NCBI GenBank assembly: GCA_934359755.1
Contig: CAKRLV010000006.1
Span: 62,001 to 126,000 of the forward strand
Origin: an uncultured Agathobacter sp.
Lineage (GTDB): Bacteria > Bacillota > Clostridia > Lachnospirales > Lachnospiraceae
Direction: 5' to 3'
DNA: 64,000 nt
This document shows, one piece after another, positions 7,075 to 15,832 of the stretch (the first letter of the stretch is position 1; every line of letters starts with the position of its first letter). The translations under genes were made by a program, and so were the position numbers. Below the pieces are notes generated by a model that was given only the letters and a program-made list of their open reading frames with translations, did no database searches and was not told the DNA's origin.

Positions 7075-9492
7075 ATGTTAGCACCACTTAGCTGGTTAAA
7101 AGAATATGTAGATATAGATGTAACACCAAAGGAATTAGAAGAGAAATTATTTTCGTGTGGATTTGAAGTAGAAGAACTTATTGAGGTTGGAAAAGATATC
7201 TCAAATGTTGTAGTAGGACTTGTAGAGGAATGTGAACCAATTCCAGAGACACATCTTCATTTATGCAAAGTTAATGCAGGTGAACATGGAACATTCCAGA
7301 TTTGCTGCGGAGCTGATAATGTTCATACAGGTGGTAAATATCCATTGGCTCTTGTTGGAGCTACTGTATATGCAACAGCCAAGGACCATGTCACAATCGA
7401 GGGAACAATGGAGATTAAACAGGGCAAGCTTAGAGGATATGATTCATTTGGTATGCTTTGTTCAGGTGTTGAGATTGGATTAAATGAAGACCTTTATCCG
7501 GGCGCAGGATATAATGGACTTTTGGTTCTTCCTGATGATGCAGAAGTTGGAGCAGATGTTAAGCCAATAGTTGGATTAGATGAATGGATTTTTGATATTG
7601 CAATCACTGCCAACAGACCAGACTGCCAGAGCATTTATGGTATTGCAAGGGAAGTTGCAGCTGTACTTGGCAAAGAATGTAAGGAATTAGCTCTTGATTA
7701 TAAAGAGACAGATGTTGAGAAGAAAGATTTCAAAGTATCTGTAACAGCACAGGATATCTGTCCTAGATATATTGCTCACTATGTTCATGATGTAGAAATC
7801 AAGGAGTCGCCTGCGTGGATGAGAAGAAGACTTGCTCTTGTCGGTATTGGTTCTATCTCGAACATCGTAGATATCACAAATTATATTCTCAAAGAACTTG
7901 GACAGCCTATGCATGCATTTGATTATTCTTATCTTGAGGGCAATCAGATTAATGTCAGAAGAGCAAATAATGGCGAGAAAATAGTAACTCTCGATGAAAA
8001 AGAATTTGAACTCAATGATTCTAACCTTGTTATATGTGATGGAGTTAAGCCAGTTGCACTTGCAGGAATTATGGGTGGACTTAATTCTGAAATCAAAGAT
8101 ACTACTACAGAGGTTATGTTTGAGGCTGCTAAATTTGCAAGAGATAATATCAGAAAGAGTTCAAGAGCGTTGGGTCAGGTGTCTGATTCAAGTGCACTTT
8201 ATTCAAAGGGTGTTTATGAATACACAACAGTTATGGCAATGAAAAGAGCACTTCATTTCATAGATGAGCTTGGCTGTGGTAAGGTTTCAAAGACTCAGGT
8301 AGAAGTTAACACAGGTAACTCTATTGAGCCACAGGAGATGAAGGTAAGCATTGACAGAGTAAACGGAGTCCTGGGAATCAAGGTTCCGGATGAGGATATT
8401 TTAAGAATCCTTGAGAATTTGAACTTCCAGCCAAAGATTAATGGTGATGAGCTAACAATACAGGTTCCTGCATATAGAGAGGATATGGATTCATATCCAG
8501 ATGTTGCAGAGGAGGTTATCAGAATGTATGGATATGAGCATGTAATTCCTACATTTATGCCTACTGCAAAAGTGACACTTGGAGGAAGTAATTTAAGACA
8601 GAAGACAGAACTTAAGCTTAAGAATGCACTTTGCGCAACTGGTGCGTATGAAGCCATTCATTATTCGTTTTTCTCACCTTCTGATCTCGATATGCTAAGA
8701 TTACCAGAGGATGCAATAGAGAGAAAGGCAATCAGCCTTATCAACCCTATAAATGTTGAACTTTCACTTATGAGAACAACACTTGCACCACAGATGATTC
8801 ACGCAATTGCAAGAAACCAGAAGAGAGGAATTCTTTCAGGAAGATTATATGAGCTTGGCAATGTATTCATTCCGAAGGATCTTCCACTTACAGAGTACCC
8901 GGATGAGAGAGAGACCCTTTCGGTTGGTGTATTTGGTGAGAATGAGTCATTCTTTACTATCAAGGGAATGGCTGAGACTGTTGCAGATACTCTTGATATT
9001 GAGTTTGAGTATGAGACAGCTGCAAAGCCATACTTACATCCTTATCAGACAGCTAAAATTATTTGTGATGGTGATGAGGTTGGATACCTTGGTAAGATTT
9101 CTTACGAGATTAAAGATGAGCTTGACATGCGTGTAGATGGATACATCATGGAAATCGACCTGAAGAAACTAACAAAATGGTATGGAAAGTCACAGGTATT
9201 TATACCTATTTCAAAATATGCGCAGGAGAAGAGAGATTTTGCATTTGTTGTTGATAAAGGTATCACTTGTGCGCAGATTGAGAATGGAATCAAAGAAGCT
9301 TGTGAATATGTAACAGACATCACTCTTTTTGATGTATACGAAGGCATACAGCTTCCAGCAGATAAGAAGAGTATGGCGTTTACTGTTGTATTTACACCAA
9401 AGGATGAAGAGTTCACAACTAAGATGATTGAAAGCTATGTAAATGATGTATTAGATCATCTTTCTAAGAGTCTTGGAGTTGCTCTTCGCTAA
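7075..9492 (+). CDS. pheT: Phenylalanyl-tRNA synthetase beta subunit
   Basis: The 805-residue beta chain that binds tRNA-Phe and edits mischarged Tyr-tRNA. Domains in order are an EMAP-II-like tRNA-binding domain (about 40-155), the B3/B4 editing domain (about 210-380), B5 (about 405-475), a catalytic-like domain, and the C-terminal ferredoxin-fold anticodon-binding domain (about 710-805, beginning FIPISKYAQEKRDFAF). Length and domain order are standard. An AAGGAGG site precedes the ATG. It forms the pheST operon with pheS, and queA follows 14 bases later, so queA probably shares the T-box-controlled transcript. Confidence 0.97.
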   Translation: MLAPLSWLKEYVDIDVTPKELEEKLFSCGFEVEELIEVGKDISNVVVGLVEECEPIPETHLHLCKVNAGEHGTFQICCGADNVHTGGKYPLALVGATVYATAKDHVTIEGTMEIKQGKLRGYDSFGMLCSGVEIGLNEDLYPGAGYNGLLVLPDDAEVGADVKPIVGLDEWIFDIAITANRPDCQSIYGIAREVAAVLGKECKELALDYKETDVEKKDFKVSVTAQDICPRYIAHYVHDVEIKESPAWMRRRLALVGIGSISNIVDITNYILKELGQPMHAFDYSYLEGNQINVRRANNGEKIVTLDEKEFELNDSNLVICDGVKPVALAGIMGGLNSEIKDTTTEVMFEAAKFARDNIRKSSRALGQVSDSSALYSKGVYEYTTVMAMKRALHFIDELGCGKVSKTQVEVNTGNSIEPQEMKVSIDRVNGVLGIKVPDEDILRILENLNFQPKINGDELTIQVPAYREDMDSYPDVAEEVIRMYGYEHVIPTFMPTAKVTLGGSNLRQKTELKLKNALCATGAYEAIHYSFFSPSDLDMLRLPEDAIERKAISLINPINVELSLMRTTLAPQMIHAIARNQKRGILSGRLYELGNVFIPKDLPLTEYPDERETLSVGVFGENESFFTIKGMAETVADTLDIEFEYETAAKPYLHPYQTAKIICDGDEVGYLGKISYEIKDELDMRVDGYIMEIDLKKLTKWYGKSQVFIPISKYAQEKRDFAFVVDKGITCAQIENGIKEACEYVTDITLFDVYEGIQLPADKKSMAFTVVFTPKDEEFTTKMIESYVNDVLDHLSKSLGVALR

Positions 9493-9506
9493 TAATAGGT
9501 GAGATT

Positions 9507-10544
9507 ATGGATGTTAAAGATTTTGATTATGAACTTCCAGAGGAACTTATAGCACAGGATCCTCTGGAGGACCGTTCGAGTTCAAGGCTTATGGTACTTG
9601 ATAGAGAGACGGGAGAATACGAACATAAAATATTTAAAGATATTATAGACTATTTAGAGCCGGGAGACTGCCTCGTCCTGAATAATACAAAGGTTATTCC
9701 GGCACGTTTATACGGAGCAAAAGAAGGAACAAATGCGAAAATAGAGGTGCTTTTGCTCAAGAGAAATGAGAATGATGTGTGGGAGACTCTTGTAAAGCCA
9801 GGAAAGAAAGCAAGACCGGGTGCACGTATTGTATTTGGTGATGGAATTCTTGTCGGTGAGGTTGTTGATGTAGTAGACGAGGGAAACAGACTTATAAAGT
9901 TTGAATACGAAGGAATATTTGAAGAGATTCTAGATCAGCTTGGACAGATGCCCCTTCCACCATATATCACACATGAATTAAAGGATAAGAATCGTTATCA
10001 GACTGTTTATGCAAAGTATGATGGTTCAGCGGCAGCACCGACGGCAGGGCTTCATTTTACAAAAGAGCTGCTCGAACAGGTAAAACAAAAGGGTGTGAAT
10101 ATTGCTGAGGTTACTTTACATGTAGGTCTTGGAACTTTCAGACCTGTTAAGGTTGATAATATTCTCGACCACCATATGCATTCAGAATTTTATATGGTAT
10201 CAAAGGAAGCAGCCGATATGATTAACAGTACTAAGAAGTCGGGACACCGTGTTATTTCGGTAGGTACAACTAGTACCAGAACTCTTGAATCCGCTGCGGA
10301 TGAAAATGGAATGCTTCGTGAGTGCAGCGGATGGACAGAGATATTTATTTATCCTGGTTATAAGTTTAAAGTGATTGATGGACTTATCACAAATTTCCAT
10401 CTGCCACAGTCTACTCTTGTCATGCTTGTGTCAGCACTTGCAGGCAGGGAGAATGTTTTGTCTGCATATAGAGAAGCAGTTGAAGAAAAATACAGATTCT
10501 TTAGTTTTGGGGATGCGATGTTTATAAAACCGCATGTTCAATAA
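9507..10544 (+). CDS. queA: S-adenosylmethionine:tRNA ribosyltransferase-isomerase
   Basis: QueA transfers and isomerises the ribosyl part of S-adenosylmethionine onto preQ1 at the wobble position of GUN-anticodon tRNAs, giving epoxyqueuosine. The 345-residue product carries the family signatures DFDYELPEELIAQ, LNNTKVIPARL, AAPTAGLHFT, HVGLGTFRPV and the C-terminal TNFHLPQSTL. Length is normal. It starts 14 bases after pheT with an AGGTGA site and no intervening terminator, so it is likely part of the pheST transcript. No other queuosine gene is in the window. Confidence 0.97.
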   Translation: MDVKDFDYELPEELIAQDPLEDRSSSRLMVLDRETGEYEHKIFKDIIDYLEPGDCLVLNNTKVIPARLYGAKEGTNAKIEVLLLKRNENDVWETLVKPGKKARPGARIVFGDGILVGEVVDVVDEGNRLIKFEYEGIFEEILDQLGQMPLPPYITHELKDKNRYQTVYAKYDGSAAAPTAGLHFTKELLEQVKQKGVNIAEVTLHVGLGTFRPVKVDNILDHHMHSEFYMVSKEAADMINSTKKSGHRVISVGTTSTRTLESAADENGMLRECSGWTEIFIYPGYKFKVIDGLITNFHLPQSTLVMLVSALAGRENVLSAYREAVEEKYRFFSFGDAMFIKPHVQ

Positions 10545-10547
10545 TTA

Positions 10548-10616
10548 ACACTCTGGCGCATAGCCTGACAGCGCAGTGTCAAGCTTGCGTCTGAGGAGTA
10601 ATCAAACCCGCATGCT
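10548..10616 (+). other. Structured intergenic segment after queA
   Basis: ACACT..GCGC (10548-10559) can pair with GCGCAGTGT (10571-10579), and GCTTGCG (10583-10589) with CGCATGC one mismatch apart near 10609-10615. No T tract follows either hairpin, so it is not a clear terminator. It matches no riboswitch motif that I know. Confidence 0.3.
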
Positions 10617-10625
10617 AACTAATAC

Positions 10626-10654
10626 TTGTAAAATATGAAATTTTATAATAGAAT
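10626..10654 (+). promoter_or_regulatory. Probable promoter for the PilZ-aroA pair
   Basis: TTGTAA (10626-10631) and TAGAAT (10649-10654), spaced 17 bases, lie about 65 bases before the PilZ start codon. Confidence 0.45.
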
Positions 10655-10721
10655 ATATGAATAAATAAGTAACTTGGACGCATAAGCGTTTTTGGAATTT
10701 ACAGAAATAGGAGCTAAATTA

Positions 10722-11060
10722 ATGGAAGAAAAAAGAAAGCACAAAAGACTTGACCTTGACGTGTCTATACAGCTTGAGAGGCTTGATGAGGAAGGAATCA
10801 CAACACTTAAGTATATTCATGTTGATGTGACAGATATTTCCAGAAGTGGTGTTGGTTTTAAGGCAAGCCAGGAACTTGAGACTGGAACATACTATGATAC
10901 AAAGATTCAGATCTGGACGAAAGAAGTCGTAGATGCAGTTATCGAGATTGTACGTCGCAAAGAAGTAGAAGGAGGATATCAGTACGGTGCTACATTTATC
11001 GGTATGACGGATACAGATGCACTTAAGATTGATATTTATCAGATTTTCAATGATTTATAA
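10722..11060 (+). CDS. PilZ-domain protein (putative c-di-GMP receptor)
   Basis: A 112-residue, single-domain cytoplasmic protein. Both cyclic di-GMP-binding signatures of PilZ are visible: the arginine motif RKHKR near the N terminus and the D-x-S-x-x-G type motif in DISRSGVGF. Single-domain PilZ proteins act as adaptors that change partner activity when c-di-GMP binds. The ATG at 10722 is preferred to an in-frame TTG at 10692 because AGGAG lies eight bases upstream. Its 3' end overlaps the aroA start by 11 bases, an unusual pairing with aromatic amino acid synthesis that probably reflects shared transcription and not shared function. Confidence 0.85.
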   Translation: MEEKRKHKRLDLDVSIQLERLDEEGITTLKYIHVDVTDISRSGVGFKASQELETGTYYDTKIQIWTKEVVDAVIEIVRRKEVEGGYQYGATFIGMTDTDALKIDIYQIFNDL

Positions 11061-12336
11061 AGTGAAGCAGATTAAGAATCCGCATCCGATTGAAGTATCG
11101 GTTCCAGGTTCTAAGAGCATCACCAATAGAGCCCTTTTAATTGCAGCTTTGGCAAAAGGTCGAAGCAGATTAAAAGGGGTTCTTTTTAGTGATGATTCAA
11201 GGCATTTTATTCAGGCACTTATAGATCTTGGATTTACGGTGGATGTAGATGAAGAAAATTGTATAGTGACAATTGATGGTCTTGGGGGTGTTATTCCTAA
11301 GAAGAAAGCTCATATTAATGTAGGAAGTGCAGGAACTGCTGCCAGATTCCTTACAGCATATCTGGGATTGTCGGATGGAGAGTATTATATAGACTCATCA
11401 GAGCAGATGAAGAAGAGACCGATGAAAGAGCTTCTTGAGTCTTTGGAAGATTTAGGATCAGTTATTACATATGGTCAGGAAGAGAATCATTTTCCTTTTG
11501 GGATTGGATGTCCTGATATGCGCAAGAACGAAGTGGTGGTTGATGTAGACAAAAGCAGTCAGTTCCTCAGTGCACTTCTTATATCGTCTGTACTATTTGA
11601 TTCTGATTTTAGAATTAAGGTTACAGGTACACATGGTATGGCATATGTGGATATGACTATACAGATGATGGAACAGTTTGGTGTCAGAGTAGAACGGCTT
11701 GATGATACGCAGTACACAGCAGAATATTTTATTTCTGGAGATTCGTATTATCTAAATCGCGACTATAATATTGAACCAGACATGTCTGCGGCATGTTATT
11801 TTTATGCTATGAGTCCGTTACTGGGAGTTACCTCAATGGTAAATGGAGTACATTCTAAGAGTCTTCAGGGAGATATCCAGTTTTTGAATGTTTTAGAGGA
11901 TATGGGCTGTGTGCTAGAGGAGAAGAAAGATGGAATTGTAGTCTGTCCGCCTGAGGATAATATACTAAAAGGTGGCAAATGGGATTTGTCAACTTTTTCT
12001 GACCAGACGTTAACATTAGCTGCGATTGCGCCTTTTGCAAGTGGGAAAGTACAGATATCAGGTGTCAGTCATATCCGTTTTCAGGAATGTGACAGGATTA
12101 ACGCAATAATAGAGAATCTTACAGCGATGGGGATAGAAGTATCAGAGAAAGAGGGTACTATTACTATTATTCCAGGCAAGGTTAAGGGATGTTTGATTAA
12201 GACATTTGAAGACCATCGAGTTGCGATGTCATTTGCAATTTGTGGACTTGTGACTGATGGAATTGAAATAGAGAATCCACTTTGCTGTCGGAAGACATTT
12301 GAGAATTATTTTGATGTTCTTGAAAGTATAATGTGA
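11050..12336 (+). CDS. aroA: 3-phosphoshikimate 1-carboxyvinyltransferase (EPSP synthase)
   Basis: EPSP synthase joins shikimate 3-phosphate and phosphoenolpyruvate in the shikimate pathway. The 428-residue product shows PGSKSITNRAL near the N terminus, GSAGTAARFLTA, the arginine-containing KKRPMKELL, the EPDMSAACYFYA segment with the catalytic Asp, and FEDHRVAMSFA near the C terminus. The start at 11050 overlaps the PilZ gene by 11 bases and has no strong ribosome site, suggesting translational coupling. An ATG further upstream at 11017 would add residues that do not fit the family. It converges on tyrA, another aromatic amino acid gene. Confidence 0.95.
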   Translation: MIYKVKQIKNPHPIEVSVPGSKSITNRALLIAALAKGRSRLKGVLFSDDSRHFIQALIDLGFTVDVDEENCIVTIDGLGGVIPKKKAHINVGSAGTAARFLTAYLGLSDGEYYIDSSEQMKKRPMKELLESLEDLGSVITYGQEENHFPFGIGCPDMRKNEVVVDVDKSSQFLSALLISSVLFDSDFRIKVTGTHGMAYVDMTIQMMEQFGVRVERLDDTQYTAEYFISGDSYYLNRDYNIEPDMSAACYFYAMSPLLGVTSMVNGVHSKSLQGDIQFLNVLEDMGCVLEEKKDGIVVCPPEDNILKGGKWDLSTFSDQTLTLAAIAPFASGKVQISGVSHIRFQECDRINAIIENLTAMGIEVSEKEGTITIIPGKVKGCLIKTFEDHRVAMSFAICGLVTDGIEIENPLCCRKTFENYFDVLESIM

Positions 12337-12420
12337 TACAAGGTATACATCTAATTGCACACAAGCATGCATTGATGATATCTTTTTACATCTTCAATCA
12401 TAATTATTTATACTACAAAT

Positions 12421-12467
12421 AAGGACTATATAGCAGTATCAGATAAGTGATATGCTGTATAGTCCTT
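12421..12467. terminator. Bidirectional terminator between aroA and tyrA
   Basis: A long hairpin: AAGGACTATA (12421-12430) pairs perfectly with TATAGTCCTT (12458-12467), extended inward by an imperfect CAGTATCA/TGATATGCTG stem. It lies just before the stop codons' junction of two converging genes. Confidence 0.7.
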
Positions 12468-12473
12468 TTGAGA

Positions 12474-13568
12474 TTAATGCCTGTGTATATTGTAGTTCTT
12501 TTCATTTAGAATTTCTATTGCCAGCTCCAGGGCATTATTGTCATAGAATTCGATTCGTAGAACACCTTCTTCATATTCGCGATTATTTATAATACCAATA
12601 TTCTTGATGTTTACGCCACTGAATGCAAGAAGACTTGCAATTATTGCAATGCCTCCAGCTACGTCTGCTAAATCAACATATATTTCAAAGCATGATTCCA
12701 TGTGTCTCTTGGCTGGAATTGTGAGAGAATCCCTGTAGTCTTTAGCGGACTGGAAATAATCAAGTAATTTCTGCTCGTTGGAATCTTCGACCATCTGAGT
12801 AAGTGAACTAAAAGCTTCCTGATACAGCTTCATAAGCTTAAGAAGCTGCTCTTTGTTGGAGAAGCATATATTCTGCCACATTACTGGCGAAGAGGCTGCT
12901 ATTCGTGTCATATCTCGAAATCCACCTGCTGCAATTGTCTTCATAGTAGAGTCATGGTCTATATCTTTTACGAGATTAGTAAGAGCAAAAGATATCATAT
13001 GAGGCAGATGACTGATTGCAGCTGTTGCATAATCGTGCTCGTTATAGTCAAGTATAAGTGGAATAGAGCCAAGTGATGCCACGAGACTGCGGAAATCATT
13101 TACGATAGATTCTGATGTCTGATTAGTTGGAGTGATAATGTAGTATGCATTCTCAAGAAGGAGCATGTCCGCATTTTCTAGTCCTGTCTTCTCGGAACCT
13201 GTCATTGGGTGACCGCCGATGAAGTTCTTTTCAAGTCCTAATGCAATTACCTCGTTATGAATTTCTGTCTTGGTGCTTCCGACATCAGTGATAAAACAGT
13301 TTGGATTTATGATTGATTTTAGTTCGCGCAGATATTGAAGATTCTTCTGTACAGGCGCACATAGAAATATCAGGTCAAAATCCTTGAATGCCTCAAGGGG
13401 AATTTTGGTGTCGTTCTCAGTTAATCCCATTTCATATGCCGTTTTTATAGTGGATTCCCGTCCGGCAGTTGCATATATAAGTGTATCTGGATTGTCTTTT
13501 TTTATTTTCATAGCGATGGAGCCACCTATAAGTCCAAGGCCGATAAATCCAATTTTTTTAAAGTTCAT
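12474..13568 (-). CDS. tyrA: Prephenate dehydrogenase with C-terminal ACT-like domain
   Basis: Oxidises and decarboxylates prephenate to 4-hydroxyphenylpyruvate, the tyrosine branch of aromatic synthesis. The 364-residue protein begins with the dinucleotide-binding loop IGFIGLGLIGGSIA, then HPMTGSEKTG, a family hallmark holding the catalytic His, and ATAAISHLPHMI. Residues from about 300 on form an ACT-type regulatory domain expected to bind tyrosine. The ATG at 13568 is chosen over one at 13580 because a GGAGG site sits between them, five bases from the second. It is monocistronic and ends at the shared terminator with aroA. Confidence 0.94.
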   Translation of the reverse strand: MNFKKIGFIGLGLIGGSIAMKIKKDNPDTLIYATAGRESTIKTAYEMGLTENDTKIPLEAFKDFDLIFLCAPVQKNLQYLRELKSIINPNCFITDVGSTKTEIHNEVIALGLEKNFIGGHPMTGSEKTGLENADMLLLENAYYIITPTNQTSESIVNDFRSLVASLGSIPLILDYNEHDYATAAISHLPHMISFALTNLVKDIDHDSTMKTIAAGGFRDMTRIAASSPVMWQNICFSNKEQLLKLMKLYQEAFSSLTQMVEDSNEQKLLDYFQSAKDYRDSLTIPAKRHMESCFEIYVDLADVAGGIAIIASLLAFSGVNIKNIGIINNREYEEGVLRIEFYDNNALELAIEILNEKNYNIHRH

Positions 13569-13677
13569 AATTGCCTCCATAAAATAGCAAGTTCTGGTTT
13601 ATTGTACTATATTTTAACAATATCTAAAAGAACTTTTTAACTTTAAAGAGATAAAGTGTATATTTTGCATAAAACTA

Positions 13678-13706
13678 TTGTAAATATTAATAAATATTAG
13701 TACAAT
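13678..13706 (+). promoter_or_regulatory. Promoter for the EF-G paralogue
   Basis: TTGTAA (13678-13683) and TACAAT (13701-13706), spaced 17 bases, about 35 bases before the start codon, which has a TAGGGGG ribosome site. Confidence 0.5.
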
Positions 13707-13741
13707 ATATCCATATATAAAATGTATAGGGGGTCAAATCT

Positions 13742-15832
13742 ATGAATGTTTACACGACTGATAAGATTAGAAATGTAGTCCTTCTTGGACATGGAGGATG
13801 TGGTAAGACGTCACTTGCAGAGGCAATGGCATATCTTGCAGGCATTACGAACCGTATGGGAACGGTTGGAGATGGTAATACTATTAGTGACTTTGACAAG
13901 GAAGAGATAAAGCGTAAGTTTTCTATACATACTTCACTTTTGCCAATTCCATGGGGAGATGTCAAGGTTAATATCTTAGATACACCAGGCTATTTTGATT
14001 TTGTAGGAGAAGTGGAAGAGGCTGTTTCTGTTGCTGATGCGGCAATTATTGTTGTATCTGGTAAGTCTGGAATAGAAGCTGGAACAAAAAGGGCATGGGA
14101 GCTGTGCGAGAAGTATAAGCTGCCAAGAATGATTTTTGTTACAGAAATGGATATTGATAATGCAAGTTACAGACAGGTTGTAGAAGAGTTGCAGAAGATG
14201 TATGGCAAGAAGATAGCACCATTCCATCTGCCGATAAGAGAAGATGCTAAATTCGTAGGGTATGTAAATGTCGTACAGCAGAAGGCAAAACGCTGGAAAG
14301 ATGATGGCACAGTTGAGAAATTTGAAGTGCCAGAATATTCAAAGGAGAATCTTGGAATATGCAGGGATGCGTTACTTGAAGCTGTTGCAGAGACAAGCGA
14401 AGAGTTTATGGACAGATATTTTAATGGTGATGAATTTTCAGAAGATGAGATTCGTCAGGCACTGCGTGTGAATGTTATAGATGGTTCTATTGTTCCTGTT
14501 CTTATGGGATCTAATATTATGGCACGTGGAATGTATACACTTATGGCTGATATTGTTAAGTATTTACCAAGCCCTGATAAGAGAGAATGTGCAGGAATTA
14601 ATACTAAGACAAATGAAGTATACGCTGCTAATTATGATTTCTCCAAGCCAAAGTCAGCATATGTTTTCAAGTCGATTGTAGACCCTTATATTGGCAAATA
14701 TTCCCTTATAAAAGTCAATTCCGGGGTTTTAAAAACAGATGATGTGCTATATAATTTTCATAGAGATTTTGAAGAAAAGATTGGACGTTTATATGTTCTT
14801 CGTGGCAATAAAACAGAAGAAGTTTCAGAGTTACATGCGGGGGATATAGGTGCATTGGCTAAGCTTACCAAGACACTCACAACTGATTCTTTGTCTACAA
14901 AGAATAATCCGGTTGCATATATCAGAACTTCAATTTCAAGACCATATGTGTCAAAGAGATATAAGGCAAAGAACAAAGGTGATGAGGATAAGATATCACA
15001 GGCACTTCAGAAAATATTAATGGAAGACCTTACCATTAAGCATGTAAATGACAGCGAAAACGGACAGACACTTTTGTATGGAATGGGAGATTTACATCTT
15101 GAAGTGATTGCGAGCATCCTGCTTGAGAGATACAAGGTTGAAATAGAACTTATGAGACCAAAGGTTGCTTTCAGGGAGACAATTAGAAAGAAATCTGATG
15201 TTGAATATAAGTACAAAAAGCAATCAGGCGGACATGGACAGTATGGTCATGTTAAGATGACATTTGAACCATCAGATGAACCTGAGACACCATATGTTTT
15301 TGAACAGTGTGTTGTAGGTGGTGCAGTGCCAAAGAACTTTTTCCCTGCTGTAGAAAAAGGTATTGCTGAAGCTGTTAAGAGAGGTCCACTTGCGGCATAT
15401 CCGGTTATTGGAGTAAAGGCAGTGCTATATGATGGAACATATCATCCAGTCGATTCATCAGAGATGGCATTTAAGGTAGCCGCAACACAGGCTTTTAAGA
15501 AAGGTTTTATGGAAGCTTCACCAGTTCTTTTAGAGCCAATTGCTCAGCTTAAGGTTATTGTGCCAGATGCTTATACAGGTGATATAATGGGAGACCTTAA
15601 TAAGCGTCGTGGAAGAGTTATGGGTATGAATCCTTTAGACAATGGCAATTCAGAAATTGTAGCGGATATACCATATCTTGAATTATATGGATACAATACA
15701 CAGCTTCGCTCAATGACAAGTGGAAGTGGTACATTCTCATATGAGTTCCAGAGATATGAGCAGGCTCCGGATGATGTGGCTAAGAAACAAATTGAGGAGA
15801 GAGCAAGCAAACTTGTTGACGTTGAAGAGTAG
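13742..15832 (+). CDS. Elongation factor G paralogue (EF-G2-like translation GTPase)
   Basis: A 696-residue protein with the five-domain layout of EF-G. The P-loop is GHGGCGKTS (16-24), G3 is DTPGYFDF (from D80), and the C-terminal part keeps EF-G signatures such as GMGDLHLEV, SGGHGQYGHV and DIMGDLNKRRGRVMGM. It differs from the housekeeping FusA in that the catalytic His of DTPGH is Tyr and the guanine-specificity motif NKMD is TEMD (134-137). The Tyr change is common in the EF-G2 group; the G4 change is less expected. The role of EF-G2 proteins is not settled. It is not in the str operon context (rpsL, rpsG, tuf), supporting paralogue status. The next gene overlaps its end. Confidence 0.85.
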   Translation: MNVYTTDKIRNVVLLGHGGCGKTSLAEAMAYLAGITNRMGTVGDGNTISDFDKEEIKRKFSIHTSLLPIPWGDVKVNILDTPGYFDFVGEVEEAVSVADAAIIVVSGKSGIEAGTKRAWELCEKYKLPRMIFVTEMDIDNASYRQVVEELQKMYGKKIAPFHLPIREDAKFVGYVNVVQQKAKRWKDDGTVEKFEVPEYSKENLGICRDALLEAVAETSEEFMDRYFNGDEFSEDEIRQALRVNVIDGSIVPVLMGSNIMARGMYTLMADIVKYLPSPDKRECAGINTKTNEVYAANYDFSKPKSAYVFKSIVDPYIGKYSLIKVNSGVLKTDDVLYNFHRDFEEKIGRLYVLRGNKTEEVSELHAGDIGALAKLTKTLTTDSLSTKNNPVAYIRTSISRPYVSKRYKAKNKGDEDKISQALQKILMEDLTIKHVNDSENGQTLLYGMGDLHLEVIASILLERYKVEIELMRPKVAFRETIRKKSDVEYKYKKQSGGHGQYGHVKMTFEPSDEPETPYVFEQCVVGGAVPKNFFPAVEKGIAEAVKRGPLAAYPVIGVKAVLYDGTYHPVDSSEMAFKVAATQAFKKGFMEASPVLLEPIAQLKVIVPDAYTGDIMGDLNKRRGRVMGMNPLDNGNSEIVADIPYLELYGYNTQLRSMTSGSGTFSYEFQRYEQAPDDVAKKQIEERASKLVDVEE

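Noticed and set aside
10545..10690. Cyclic di-GMP riboswitch before the PilZ gene
   Set aside because: Hairpins exist, but the conserved GEMM-type core sequences are not visible.
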